NCBI GenBank assembly: GCA_903831575.1
Contig: CAIKYB010000009.1
Location: 1-64,000 of the forward strand
DNA from: an uncultured Bacteroidota bacterium
Lineage (GTDB): Bacteria; Bacteroidota; Bacteroidia; Chitinophagales; Chitinophagaceae
Direction of reading: 5' to 3'
DNA length: 64,000 bases
Below are positions 14,406-22,417 of the stretch, in pieces. Below the pieces are notes generated by a model. That model was given only the letters and a program-made list of their open reading frames with translations. It was not told where the DNA came from and searched no databases. Position 1 is the first letter of the stretch. Each line of letters opens with the position of its first letter. A program made the position numbers and the translations under genes.

Positions 14406-14615
14406 ATGAAAAAGAATATAGGAACAACAGATAAGTTGGTAAGAATAATTCTTGCCATAGTAATTGCAGTTTTATTTTTTACTGCTATTATTTCCGGAGC
14501 GATGTCAATTGTATTGTTGATATTTGCCTTTGTATTGCTACTTACCAGTTTTATAAGTTTCTGTCCATTGTATTTGCCTTTTGGAATTTCAACAAATAAG
14601 AAAATTAAAAAATAA
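14406..14615 (+). CDS. DUF2892/YgaP-like small membrane protein
   Basis: The 69-residue protein begins MKKNIGTTDKLVRIILA, the usual opening of DUF2892 proteins. It has two membrane helices (about residues 12-29 and 33-52) and ends with SFCPLYLPFGISTNK, a conserved cysteine-containing loop of this family. In other bacteria the domain anchors rhodaneses or accompanies sulfur-transport genes. It sits 16 bases before the OsmC gene, divergent from the methyltransferase, and downstream of two palindromic operators, so it probably shares control with the rest of the cluster. Confidence 0.85.
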   Translation: MKKNIGTTDKLVRIILAIVIAVLFFTAIISGAMSIVLLIFAFVLLLTSFISFCPLYLPFGISTNKKIKK

Positions 14616-14631
14616 AATTAAATTTAGAATT

Positions 14632-15081
14632 ATGGAACCACATTATTATAGCGTAGATGTTAATTGGATTGAAGACAGAAAAGGGGTGATGCATTCACCC
14701 GATTTTAATCCACAAAAAAGTAATCAAATCGAAGTCGTTACACCACCACAATTCCCCAAAGGGATTCCCGATTTATGGTCTCCGGAACATTTATTTACAG
14801 CAGCAGTGAGTAGTTGTTTTATGACTACTTTTTTGTCCATTGCAGAAAATTCAAAACTATCCTTCACCAGTTTTACTTGTAAATCAAGCGGAAAGCTGGA
14901 ACAGGTGGATGGGAAATTTATGATGAGTGAAGTTACCTTAGAACCATCTATTACAATTACTGATGAAAAAGATATGGAAAGGGCTGAAAGGATATTGCAA
15001 AAATCGGAAGCTGTATGTTTAATTTCCAATTCCATAAAATCAACAATTAAGTTGATTACTACTATCAAAGTGGGGAGATAA
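14632..15081 (+). CDS. OsmC family protein (peroxiredoxin-like)
   Basis: The start at 14632 (MEPHYYSVDVNW) is preferred; an upstream in-frame ATG at 14581 lies inside the previous gene. The 149-residue product has PEHLFTAAVSSCFMTTFL with Cys62 and SEAVCLISNS with Cys129, the two conserved cysteines of OsmC/Ohr proteins, which reduce organic hydroperoxides or react with persulfides. No signal peptide is seen. Its position in the persulfide cluster makes a role in polysulfide or peroxide stress plausible. Confidence 0.9.
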   Translation: MEPHYYSVDVNWIEDRKGVMHSPDFNPQKSNQIEVVTPPQFPKGIPDLWSPEHLFTAAVSSCFMTTFLSIAENSKLSFTSFTCKSSGKLEQVDGKFMMSEVTLEPSITITDEKDMERAERILQKSEAVCLISNSIKSTIKLITTIKVGR

Positions 15082-15466
15082 TTGTTTAGTTTCTAATGTT
15101 CAGTGGATTTACAAATTTTAATTTAAAAATTCCGCCAAATCAACTTCAATTTGGTGAGAAAATGCTGTTGATAGCTTAACATATTGTTTAATAAAGAAAC
15201 ATTAGCTTGAAAGTCTCAAAAAGAAGCATTTTCTGGAACGATATATCTTTAGAAGTTTTCGATTTGGTTAATTATTCCGCTCCTTCGTATTTACTGACTA
15301 TTTAAGTCTCTATGAATTGTTTTAAAAACTAAATCGAATTGATCCCTTTTTAAGAGCAGTCTAATTTCGGGTAGTTATTAACATTTTTATCGGAAAGTTG
15401 ATAATAATATTGTTGATAATGAATTAGCTATGGGTAATTTTCCACCTCGTTTAACAAAACCATCAT
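15082..15466. other. 385-base gene-free stretch before a T9SS cargo gene
   Basis: No gene was found. A hairpin, CGCCAAAT-CAACTTCA-ATTTGGTG, lies at 15133-15156, without a T-run. Near the 3' end GTTGATAAT occurs twice (about 15397 and 15412). TTG (15413-15415), 19 bases, then TAATTTTC (15435-15442) resembles a weak promoter for the gene at 15467. Confidence 0.4.
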
Positions 15467-17311
15467 ATGCCCAAAAATCTCTCGAATGCCCTTGCCCTCA
15501 AAATACTATTTGTATTTCTTTGTCTAGTTTCTATTAAAAGTTTGGCATTCTATCCTATAGGGCATTCGATTAGGTATTCAGCTATTGTAAAAATCGATTT
15601 GAATAGCGTTTTACCTATTTCTGTAAATTGTATTTTGCAACCTGTAGCAATAGATGATGCTGCATCTACTAATGAAGATAACACACTAAATGGAACAGTT
15701 GCGACAAATGACATTCCAACTATAAATGATATTAATCTATGGTCAATTGTGACTAATCCATCTCATGGTTTACTTGTATTAAATAGTGACGGTTCATTTG
15801 CATATACTCCTTTCTCAAATTATTATGGAATTGATAGTTTCACTTACAAAATATGCAATTCGAATGCAGAATGTGATACAGCTTTAATGGTGATCACTAT
15901 TAATTCAATAAATGATTTACCTATTGCAGTCAATGACGCTATTACTATAAATGAAGACACTCCTACATCTGGTAATGTTTATGCTAATGATACACAAAGC
16001 GGGGATGGTGGTAATAATTGGACTTTAGTTACTGGTCCTACAAGAGGCACAATTGTGTTTAATCTTAATGGTACCTATTCATACACTCCCAATCCTAACT
16101 ATAATGGGAAAGATAGTATTTACTACAAACTATGTGATTCGAATGGAGATTGTTCTATTGCAAAATTAATCATTACCATAAAGTCCGTAAATGATTTGCC
16201 AGTTACACTTAACGATAATTTCCAGACAGATGAAGATGTATTGTTGAATGGGAATGTATCATTGAACGATACATTGAGTGGAGATGGAAGTAATAATTGG
16301 TCATTGGTTAGGAGTACGATTCATGGTTCTCTTAGTTTTACTAACTCCGGAGTATTTACATATATTCCACTTCCGGATTATAATGGTGTAGATAGTTTTT
16401 ATTATAAATTATGTGATGCGAATGGAGATTGCAGAACTTCAGTTGTGATCATAAATATTATGCCTACAAATGATTTCCCCATTGCATTTGATAACATCAA
16501 TTCAACAAATCAAAACACGCCAGTAAGTGGGGAGGTTTCTTCTAATGATACACCTAGTCCTGATGGAGGAAATGTATGGTCTCTTGTAAGTACGACTTCT
16601 AATGGGACGCTTGTTTTCAATGCAGATGGAACGTACCTTTATACACCTAATTTGAATTTTTCTGATGTCGATACTTTTTATTACAACTTGTGCGATATAG
16701 ATGGGGATTGCGTTACAGCTATGACGATCATTGCAGTAGATGCAGTGCTTCCCGTTAATTTAATTTCTTTTACTGCAATTCAAAACAGTCCAAGAAAAGT
16801 GGAACTCAACTGGGTAGTAACTGAAGAATTGAATATTAATCATTATGAAATTGAGAGAAGTGAAGATGGCTATCATTTTGATTTTATTGCTAGCGTAAAT
16901 ATTATAGATAATAATTCATCAACAAAGTATTACAACTATATTAATGATTTGAATATAGCTTCATCATCCATTTATTATCGACTTAAAATAGTTGACAATA
17001 ATGGGAGGGTTAGTTTTTCTAAAATCATTTTGATAAAAATAGCTGATTTTAATAGTCAAGTGAAATTTATTGTCTATCCTAATCCATTTAACACAGAATT
17101 CAAATTATCAATTATCAGTCCAGTTAAAACAAAAGGGGTATTGCGAATGATTGCGATGGATGGCAAAAAAATATTTGAGGAAAACTTATGCTTAGTGGAA
17201 GGCAATAATCTAAAGATAGTTCAAGGATTATCTCGATTTCAAAAAGGAGTTTATCTTATTGAGTTGGCAATAGGGGATGTTATATACAATACAAGAGTTG
17301 TAAAGAAATAA
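15467..17311 (+). CDS. T9SS-sorted surface protein with four cadherin-like/Ig-like repeats
   Basis: A 614-residue exported protein with an N-terminal hydrophobic signal (ALKILFVFLCLVSIKSLAF). From about residue 60 to 420 come four repeats of about 90 residues. Each opens with AxDDxxxTNED-like text, continues GTVxxNDT, G(T/S)LVFNxDGTYxYTPxxNYxGxDSFYYKLCD and ends in an ITIxxxND strand; these are Big_9/cadherin-like tandem domains with Asp/Asn ligands suited to calcium. A fibronectin-like region follows (LPVNLISFTAIQ, NWVVTEELNINHYEIERSED) and then a T9SS sorting domain (VYPNPFNTEF, ending NTRVVKK). A role in adhesion is likely but not shown. Confidence 0.85.
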   Translation: MPKNLSNALALKILFVFLCLVSIKSLAFYPIGHSIRYSAIVKIDLNSVLPISVNCILQPVAIDDAASTNEDNTLNGTVATNDIPTINDINLWSIVTNPSHGLLVLNSDGSFAYTPFSNYYGIDSFTYKICNSNAECDTALMVITINSINDLPIAVNDAITINEDTPTSGNVYANDTQSGDGGNNWTLVTGPTRGTIVFNLNGTYSYTPNPNYNGKDSIYYKLCDSNGDCSIAKLIITIKSVNDLPVTLNDNFQTDEDVLLNGNVSLNDTLSGDGSNNWSLVRSTIHGSLSFTNSGVFTYIPLPDYNGVDSFYYKLCDANGDCRTSVVIINIMPTNDFPIAFDNINSTNQNTPVSGEVSSNDTPSPDGGNVWSLVSTTSNGTLVFNADGTYLYTPNLNFSDVDTFYYNLCDIDGDCVTAMTIIAVDAVLPVNLISFTAIQNSPRKVELNWVVTEELNINHYEIERSEDGYHFDFIASVNIIDNNSSTKYYNYINDLNIASSSIYYRLKIVDNNGRVSFSKIILIKIADFNSQVKFIVYPNPFNTEFKLSIISPVKTKGVLRMIAMDGKKIFEENLCLVEGNNLKIVQGLSRFQKGVYLIELAIGDVIYNTRVVKK

Positions 17312-17387
17312 AGGGTTTTGTTTTGTAAAAATTCTTTAGTTCAAAGCGGCAGTTCGCTTGTTGTTAATTGCCACTTTATTTCACCAA

Positions 17388-18008
17388 TCAACATTTTACG
17401 TTTACTTCGTAGAGACCGCTGAATAAATAGCATTTCCCTGTTCCAACTTCTGTACATTTGTATCTTTTTCGGATAAGGGGCCCCGTTATGAATTCCCTTC
17501 CGCCTTTTATACTAAAGGTGCTTCCAGATGGGAGTTCTTCTACCAGGAAATGGCCATTCTTTTTTTTGTCATAATTTCTTAGTACTCTTAGTAATTGCTC
17601 ATCCCCGCAACTGCTTGCTGAAGGGTTTTTCAAGGTTTTTCGTAATGCCATTTCAATGTCTGGAGGAAATACATTTTTCAATAAAAAGGCTGCCAAAATA
17701 TTACCGAAACAACTTTTCCATTCCATCCCATGAGACTGTACTTTATTTCCGAATTTATCAAATGTAAACAAGTGCGCTAATTCATGCAAAAGTGTAATTA
17801 GAAAACTATATTTATTTAAATTGCCGTTAACGCTTATCCTATGTGCCTTATCTTGATGCGCATGTCTGTAATCGCCAAGTATACTCTGTCGCTTTTTGGT
17901 AATAGTGAGTTGTACCTTAAATTCCTGCAAATAATTAATTACATCATTGGAACTATTTTCAGGTAAGTAATCCTGTAATTGCTGGAGCGGCACTTGTTGC
18001 TTAGGCAT
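17388..18008 (-). CDS. SprT-like zinc metalloprotease domain protein
   Basis: The 206-residue protein has HELAHLF (75-81), giving two zinc ligands and the catalytic glutamate of the SprT-like family, with the downstream SHGMEWK (His93) as third ligand. The C-terminal part has cysteines around YKCTEVGTGKC that may bind a second zinc. No signal peptide is seen. SprT-like proteins are related to the DNA-protein crosslink protease SPRTN, but bacterial members are poorly characterised. Its start overlaps the end of the AtpI-like gene by 8 bases, so it is cotranscribed with genes from 19030. Confidence 0.85.
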   Translation of the reverse strand: MPKQQVPLQQLQDYLPENSSNDVINYLQEFKVQLTITKKRQSILGDYRHAHQDKAHRISVNGNLNKYSFLITLLHELAHLFTFDKFGNKVQSHGMEWKSCFGNILAAFLLKNVFPPDIEMALRKTLKNPSASSCGDEQLLRVLRNYDKKKNGHFLVEELPSGSTFSIKGGREFITGPLIRKRYKCTEVGTGKCYLFSGLYEVNVKC

Positions 18009-18384
18009 TAGATTTTTTATTCAACTTCATTACGGTGTAAACTTCTGTTGCAAGGTAGATGAGATAAATAAAAAGAGAAATAAAAACCCCTCTTTTATTG
18101 AACTGCTTACCACTAGCGTATACATAAATTACCACAGCGATCATAGAGCAAAACATTTTAAGAATCATGCCGGACATTACACTTCTGATAAAGACATTTG
18201 GGTTTTTGTTTTTAAGGCCCCTGGCTTGAATGGCCATTGAAATCAAACTGATCAATAGAAAGAAAGCATTTGACATAATCAAAAGGTTTGCATCTATATA
18301 ATTAGAAGAAAGAAATTTTGAAGAGGAAAGAATAAAAAAAGTGAGGATTAAAAATACTAACAATAATGGTGCTGATTTTTTCAT
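18001..18384 (-). CDS. AtpI-like four-helix membrane protein
   Basis: The 127-residue protein has four predicted membrane helices (about residues 5-22, 31-50, 70-90 and 97-117). Its place right after atpZ and the segment NPNVFIRSVMSGMILKMFCS fit the small membrane protein found between AtpZ and AtpB in Bacteroidota ATP synthase operons, a likely assembly factor for the c-ring. Here no atpB or other ATP synthase gene follows; a SprT-like gene does. The identification rests mainly on position and topology. Confidence 0.6.
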   Translation of the reverse strand: MKKSAPLLLVFLILTFFILSSSKFLSSNYIDANLLIMSNAFFLLISLISMAIQARGLKNKNPNVFIRSVMSGMILKMFCSMIAVVIYVYASGKQFNKRGVFISLFIYLIYLATEVYTVMKLNKKSNA

Positions 18385-18403
18385 AAATAATAATAAGCTT
18401 GAT

Positions 18404-18610
18404 TTATTTTTTGGTATTGGTTTCTATGATGATTTTAATAATAACTGAAGAAATAAAAAGCAAAGGTAAAATCCAAATGGCTAATGGGGTATTGATTTTT
18501 ATCCAATCATCTATTTTAGATCCAACAAATAGAAACAAGCCTAGCCCTGTCATAAATTGAAATGTCAGCCCTGCATATTTCCATAAAGTATTGTTGTTTG
18601 ATTCTTTCAT
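18404..18610 (-). CDS. atpZ: AtpZ/AtpI family protein
   Basis: The 68-residue protein has two membrane helices separated by GSKIDDWI, the conserved turn of AtpZ (Pfam ATPase_gene1): WKYAGLTFQFMTGLGLFLFVGSKIDDWI then PLAIWILPLLFISSVIIKI. AtpZ works with AtpI in inner-membrane assembly of the F0 ring and in ion uptake. It is followed after 19 bases by the AtpI-like gene. The main ATP synthase genes are not in this window. Confidence 0.85.
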   Translation of the reverse strand: MKESNNNTLWKYAGLTFQFMTGLGLFLFVGSKIDDWIKINTPLAIWILPLLFISSVIIKIIIETNTKK

Positions 18611-18631
18611 CTGTATTATAATCGATCTGGT

Positions 18632-19030
18632 TTAGTCATCAATGTTTTCCAACTTAGGAAGTTTCAATTGATTAGTATCCAATTTTACAACTTGTCCTTT
18701 CAATGCCTTGCCAATGTCTTCATAATAACGGTGTTCTTGAAGCAATGCAGTTTCAATTGAATCGGCTCTGGTTTTTAAATTTCTGTATGCTTTCATTTGT
18801 TTAGCATTCCCATATCCGACGCCAGGTAAATAGTATTTTAAGGGTGTAAAAATAATCAAGGAGGAAGTCAGCACAACTAATAAAACAAATAGTGAACTTA
18901 TGGCTACATAGACACTAAGTCTAGTCAATTTGAACTGAATAATTTCTTCAAAACTGTCTTCGTTTTTTATAACTAGCCGGTAATTGCTTCTTAATTTTTT
19001 AAGCTGGTTTGAGGTTTCTGTATTTTCCAT
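18632..19030 (-). CDS. Single-pass membrane protein resembling the N-terminus of M23 peptidases
   Basis: The start at 19030 (MENTETSNQLKKLRSNY) is chosen because the frame upstream is low-complexity. The 132-residue product has a cytoplasmic segment with FEEIIQFKLTRLSV, one hydrophobic helix (VYVAISSLFVLLVVLTSSLIIF, about 45-66), then FTPLKYYLPGVG and a coiled-coil-like periplasmic part. This head is typical of Bacteroidota M23 endopeptidases found near atpZ, but the peptidase domain is absent and the protein ends after about 65 more residues. It may be a non-enzymatic partner or a natural truncation. Confidence 0.6.
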   Translation of the reverse strand: MENTETSNQLKKLRSNYRLVIKNEDSFEEIIQFKLTRLSVYVAISSLFVLLVVLTSSLIIFTPLKYYLPGVGYGNAKQMKAYRNLKTRADSIETALLQEHRYYEDIGKALKGQVVKLDTNQLKLPKLENIDD

Positions 19031-19274
19031 TTTGCTGATTTCGAAGTTAAAAATACAAAACGGAGTGGAATCTCTATAAAATATTAATATGGGGCACTTG
19101 CATTTTAGCAATTATCTATAAGTTTTAAGCAGAATTTCCGTTAAAATCAAAAATCTCAACTCTCTTTTTTATTGTAGTGAAACAAAAAATGCCGATATTT
19201 ATCCGAATTATATAACTGAATAATTTCATGAAATGCTAGAAGACGGCGTACCTACCAAACCGGTATAATAGTCA

Positions 19275-19308
19275 AGGCATCAAACTTTACAAACTATATT
19301 AATACATG
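19275..19308 (+). promoter_or_regulatory. Leader shared with the PBP1A gene (copy 1)
   Basis: AGGCATC then AAACTTTACAAAC then A(T)ATTAATACATGAA runs up to and into the sprE start codon. The same text with one extra C and a few substitutions occurs at 22383-22417 in front of the PBP1A gene. TATAATA lies just upstream (19264-19270). Confidence 0.6.
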
Positions 19309-22293
19309 AAAGTAAGAATAGCTCTTAGTTTTTCATTCCTCATATTATTTCAATTGATTTGTCTGAGCGTTTATGCTCAACCTACTTGGACATTTGAACC
19401 CTTCGGAAAACAAAAAAAACCTGAACAATTTGAGACAAAAAAATTGGCTTCAGAGAAGACTGAAGACAGAAGGTTTACTTTTTTTAGACGTATTTCACAA
19501 AACACATTAACGCATTATAATTTTTATTACAATGCCAATAATAAACTCAATGCAGTTTTGGAACAGTCCAAGTCGTCTCAACATGAGGATTACTCCAAAA
19601 TAATTTCTTTTTTTCCTTACGATTTAGAAAATACCTCAAGTCAGAAAACGGAATTGGATTCTGTGATTTACAAATCAACTGCTGCAATTCTCTTGCATGA
19701 TTTGAGAACAGCATGGGTAGACAATATGTACCTATTGATTGGGAAATCTTATTATTATAGAAAGCAGTTTGATTCCGCTGCATTGACCTTTCAATTTATC
19801 AATTATAATTTATTCCCCCGAAAGAAAAAAGAAGATGACAATAGAATTGTTGGCGCAAATAATAGAGCGGCAAGTACCAAGCTTAGTATAGCTGATCGTG
19901 AAAAACGAAATTTCATTCAGAAATTAGTAACGCTTCCGCCTAGCCGAAATGATGCATTGATTTGGTTGGCACGTACATTTATTGAACAAGAGTTGTATGG
20001 AGAATCAGCAGGGTTAATTAATATTTTACAAGAAGACCCTAATCTTCCCAAGCGTTTAAAAGACGATCTTAATGTAGTTACAGCATATTGGTATTTCAAG
20101 CAGAGTGGTTATGATAGTGCTGCGGTTTATTTGGAGAAAGGATTGTCTAATGCAGCCAATAAAATTGACAAGGCTCGCTGGCGTTATTTACTTGGACAGC
20201 TTTATGAGAAAAATGGCGATTTTGATAAAGCTGCTTATTGTTATAAAAAAGCTGCAAAAGGAACTGTTGATCCACTAATGGATATTTATGCCCATTTGAA
20301 TAATGCAAAAATGCTTCGCACCGATGGAGGTAAAAAAGAGTTAGTAAATAATATTTCTTCCTTATTAAAAATGGCGAAAAGAGATAAATTTGAAACTTAT
20401 CGAGATATTATTTTTCATAGTGCTGGTTTATTAAGTTTGCAAATAGCTGATACAACAAACGCAATAAAATATTTTACAAAAAGTTTATTGGTAAATGAAA
20501 ATAATGCCGGATTTAAAAGTAAAACTCATTTAGAGTTAGGCAAGATTGCTTACGCACAAAATGATTATAAAAAAGCTGCAGATCATTATGATAGTTTGGA
20601 TGCAACTAATCCAGCTATTGCGGAGGATTCTAATCAAATCGCAGATAGAAAAGCTTCTTTGCGACTTGTAGCTACTCAAATAAATATCATTGAACTTGAA
20701 GATAGCCTGCAAATGATTGCTGCATTAACTCCAATAGAAAGAGATGCGTTTATTAAAAAATTGGTGAAAAGTCTTCGGAAGTCTACAACGATTAAAGGAG
20801 ACAACAGTGTAGGGGGTGATGTGTTGACTTCCAGTTTTGATAATTTGAAAAATAACGCCCCGGTTGATTTGTTTGCTAGTTCATCTAAAGGCGGCGAGTG
20901 GTATTTCTACAACTCGAATATGAAATCAAGAGGGTACAGTGAATTTAAAAGTAAGTGGGGGAAAAGAAGTAATGTTGATAATTGGCGCAGGCTTTCTAGT
21001 GTTAGTATAGGGATGTCTATTAATGATCCAAAAGGCAATGCTGATCCAATGGTAGGGAAAGATTCTTCTGCAAGCCAGCAACAACAATCAGGTATGCCAA
21101 TTGAATTTAGTTATGATGCATTAATGCTTAATGTTCCGGTTTCTAAAGAGATGTTGGATAGCAGTAATTTTAAAGTGGCAACTGCAATGTTGTCATTAGC
21201 TAAACTCTTTGAAAATGATTTGAAGGATTACCAGCAGTCTATAAAAGCTTATGAAATTTATTTACAACGCTTCCCTTCAAGATTGATGAATGGCGAAATT
21301 TATATTGGGTTGTATCACTGCTATCTCAAGTTAGAAAATAAAGAAAAGGCAGCTTATTATAAAAACTTATTAGATACACAATTTGGTGAAAGCAGGTTTG
21401 CTAAAATGCTTAATGATCCACAATCCCTCGAACCCAATAAGAATAATCCTGAAGCGTTGAAAAAGTATGAAACTATTTATGATTTATTTGTAAATGGCAG
21501 TTTTGATTCCGCACTTGTTTTGAAAAATATTGCCGACAATTCATTTGGTAATCATTATTGGACTCCGCAGCTGTTGTTTATTGAGGCCATTTATCATATT
21601 AAATGTGTAGAAGATAGTGAAGCAATACTTTCTTTAAATGCATTAGTTTCTAAATATCCAAAAACGCCCTTAGCGGATAAGGCTTCTACTTTAATTGATG
21701 TTTTATCCAAAAGGAAGCAGATTGAAAATTATTTAGACAGTATTTCTATTACCAGAGCCGAGGAGGATGAAAAAGTAATTATGCCGAATCAACAAAATGT
21801 GTCATTAAACAAACCGGTTGTTATAATGCCGGTATCTCCAAAGATGAGTGGAATTAAAACAATTCCAAAGGGTTTAGACTCATCGATAAAGTTGCCGCCA
21901 TCAATGGTGAGTGGCACATTTAAGTGGCAGTCAGATAAAGAGCATCTTGTAGTAATGCTATTTGATAACGTAGATGTTGTATATATTAACGAATCCAAGA
22001 ATGCTTTTAGCAGGTACAATAAAGGAAATAATTATACTAAAATTCTTATTAATAAAGAGGTGTTTACTCCTCAGCAAACTTTATTGTTATTTAGTGTATT
22101 TGAGAATGCCACTGATGCTGTTGCTTATTGCGATAAAATTAAAAAAGCGGCACCAACAGAGATGTCCTGGTTACAACCGTCAAAGTATTCATTTATGATT
22201 ATCTCTAATGAAAACTTTCAGTTATTAAAAACAAATAAAGATTTAGAGGGCTATAAAAAACTTTTAAATAATCAATATCCAGGGAAGTACTAA
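19306..22293 (+). CDS. sprE: Type IX secretion system protein SprE/PorW (TPR)
   Basis: The 995-residue protein has a signal peptide (FLILFQLICLSVYAQ) and a conserved SprE-type start: PTWTFEPFGKQKKPEQFETKKLASEK, then FFRRISQNTLTHYNFYYNAN. Several TPR-like repeats follow (around residues 130-480 and 620-800), with a Lys/Pro-rich region around 820-880 and a globular C-terminal domain. SprE/PorW is needed for T9SS function in the periplasm; some members are lipoproteins, but here the residue before the cleavage site is Ala/Gln rather than a clear lipobox. It links to the two T9SS cargo proteins in this window. Confidence 0.85.
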   Translation: MKVRIALSFSFLILFQLICLSVYAQPTWTFEPFGKQKKPEQFETKKLASEKTEDRRFTFFRRISQNTLTHYNFYYNANNKLNAVLEQSKSSQHEDYSKIISFFPYDLENTSSQKTELDSVIYKSTAAILLHDLRTAWVDNMYLLIGKSYYYRKQFDSAALTFQFINYNLFPRKKKEDDNRIVGANNRAASTKLSIADREKRNFIQKLVTLPPSRNDALIWLARTFIEQELYGESAGLINILQEDPNLPKRLKDDLNVVTAYWYFKQSGYDSAAVYLEKGLSNAANKIDKARWRYLLGQLYEKNGDFDKAAYCYKKAAKGTVDPLMDIYAHLNNAKMLRTDGGKKELVNNISSLLKMAKRDKFETYRDIIFHSAGLLSLQIADTTNAIKYFTKSLLVNENNAGFKSKTHLELGKIAYAQNDYKKAADHYDSLDATNPAIAEDSNQIADRKASLRLVATQINIIELEDSLQMIAALTPIERDAFIKKLVKSLRKSTTIKGDNSVGGDVLTSSFDNLKNNAPVDLFASSSKGGEWYFYNSNMKSRGYSEFKSKWGKRSNVDNWRRLSSVSIGMSINDPKGNADPMVGKDSSASQQQQSGMPIEFSYDALMLNVPVSKEMLDSSNFKVATAMLSLAKLFENDLKDYQQSIKAYEIYLQRFPSRLMNGEIYIGLYHCYLKLENKEKAAYYKNLLDTQFGESRFAKMLNDPQSLEPNKNNPEALKKYETIYDLFVNGSFDSALVLKNIADNSFGNHYWTPQLLFIEAIYHIKCVEDSEAILSLNALVSKYPKTPLADKASTLIDVLSKRKQIENYLDSISITRAEEDEKVIMPNQQNVSLNKPVVIMPVSPKMSGIKTIPKGLDSSIKLPPSMVSGTFKWQSDKEHLVVMLFDNVDVVYINESKNAFSRYNKGNNYTKILINKEVFTPQQTLLLFSVFENATDAVAYCDKIKKAAPTEMSWLQPSKYSFMIISNENFQLLKTNKDLEGYKKLLNNQYPGKY

Positions 22294-22382
22294 AGAGTTA
22301 AAATTTTTTACTTGTTGTGTGATGAGATGTCAATAGGAGTTCTCTATTAAAATCAACAAAGAATAATAATAAAAGCTATAAC

Positions 22383-22417
22383 AGGCATCCAAACTTTACA
22401 AACCAGATTAACACATG
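22383..22417 (+). promoter_or_regulatory. Leader shared with sprE (copy 2)
   Basis: AGGCATCC then AAACTTTACAAAC then CAGATTAACACATGAA, aligned to 19275-19308 with one insertion and about four substitutions. In both cases the alignment ends at the start codon. TATAA lies at 22377-22381. Confidence 0.6.
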
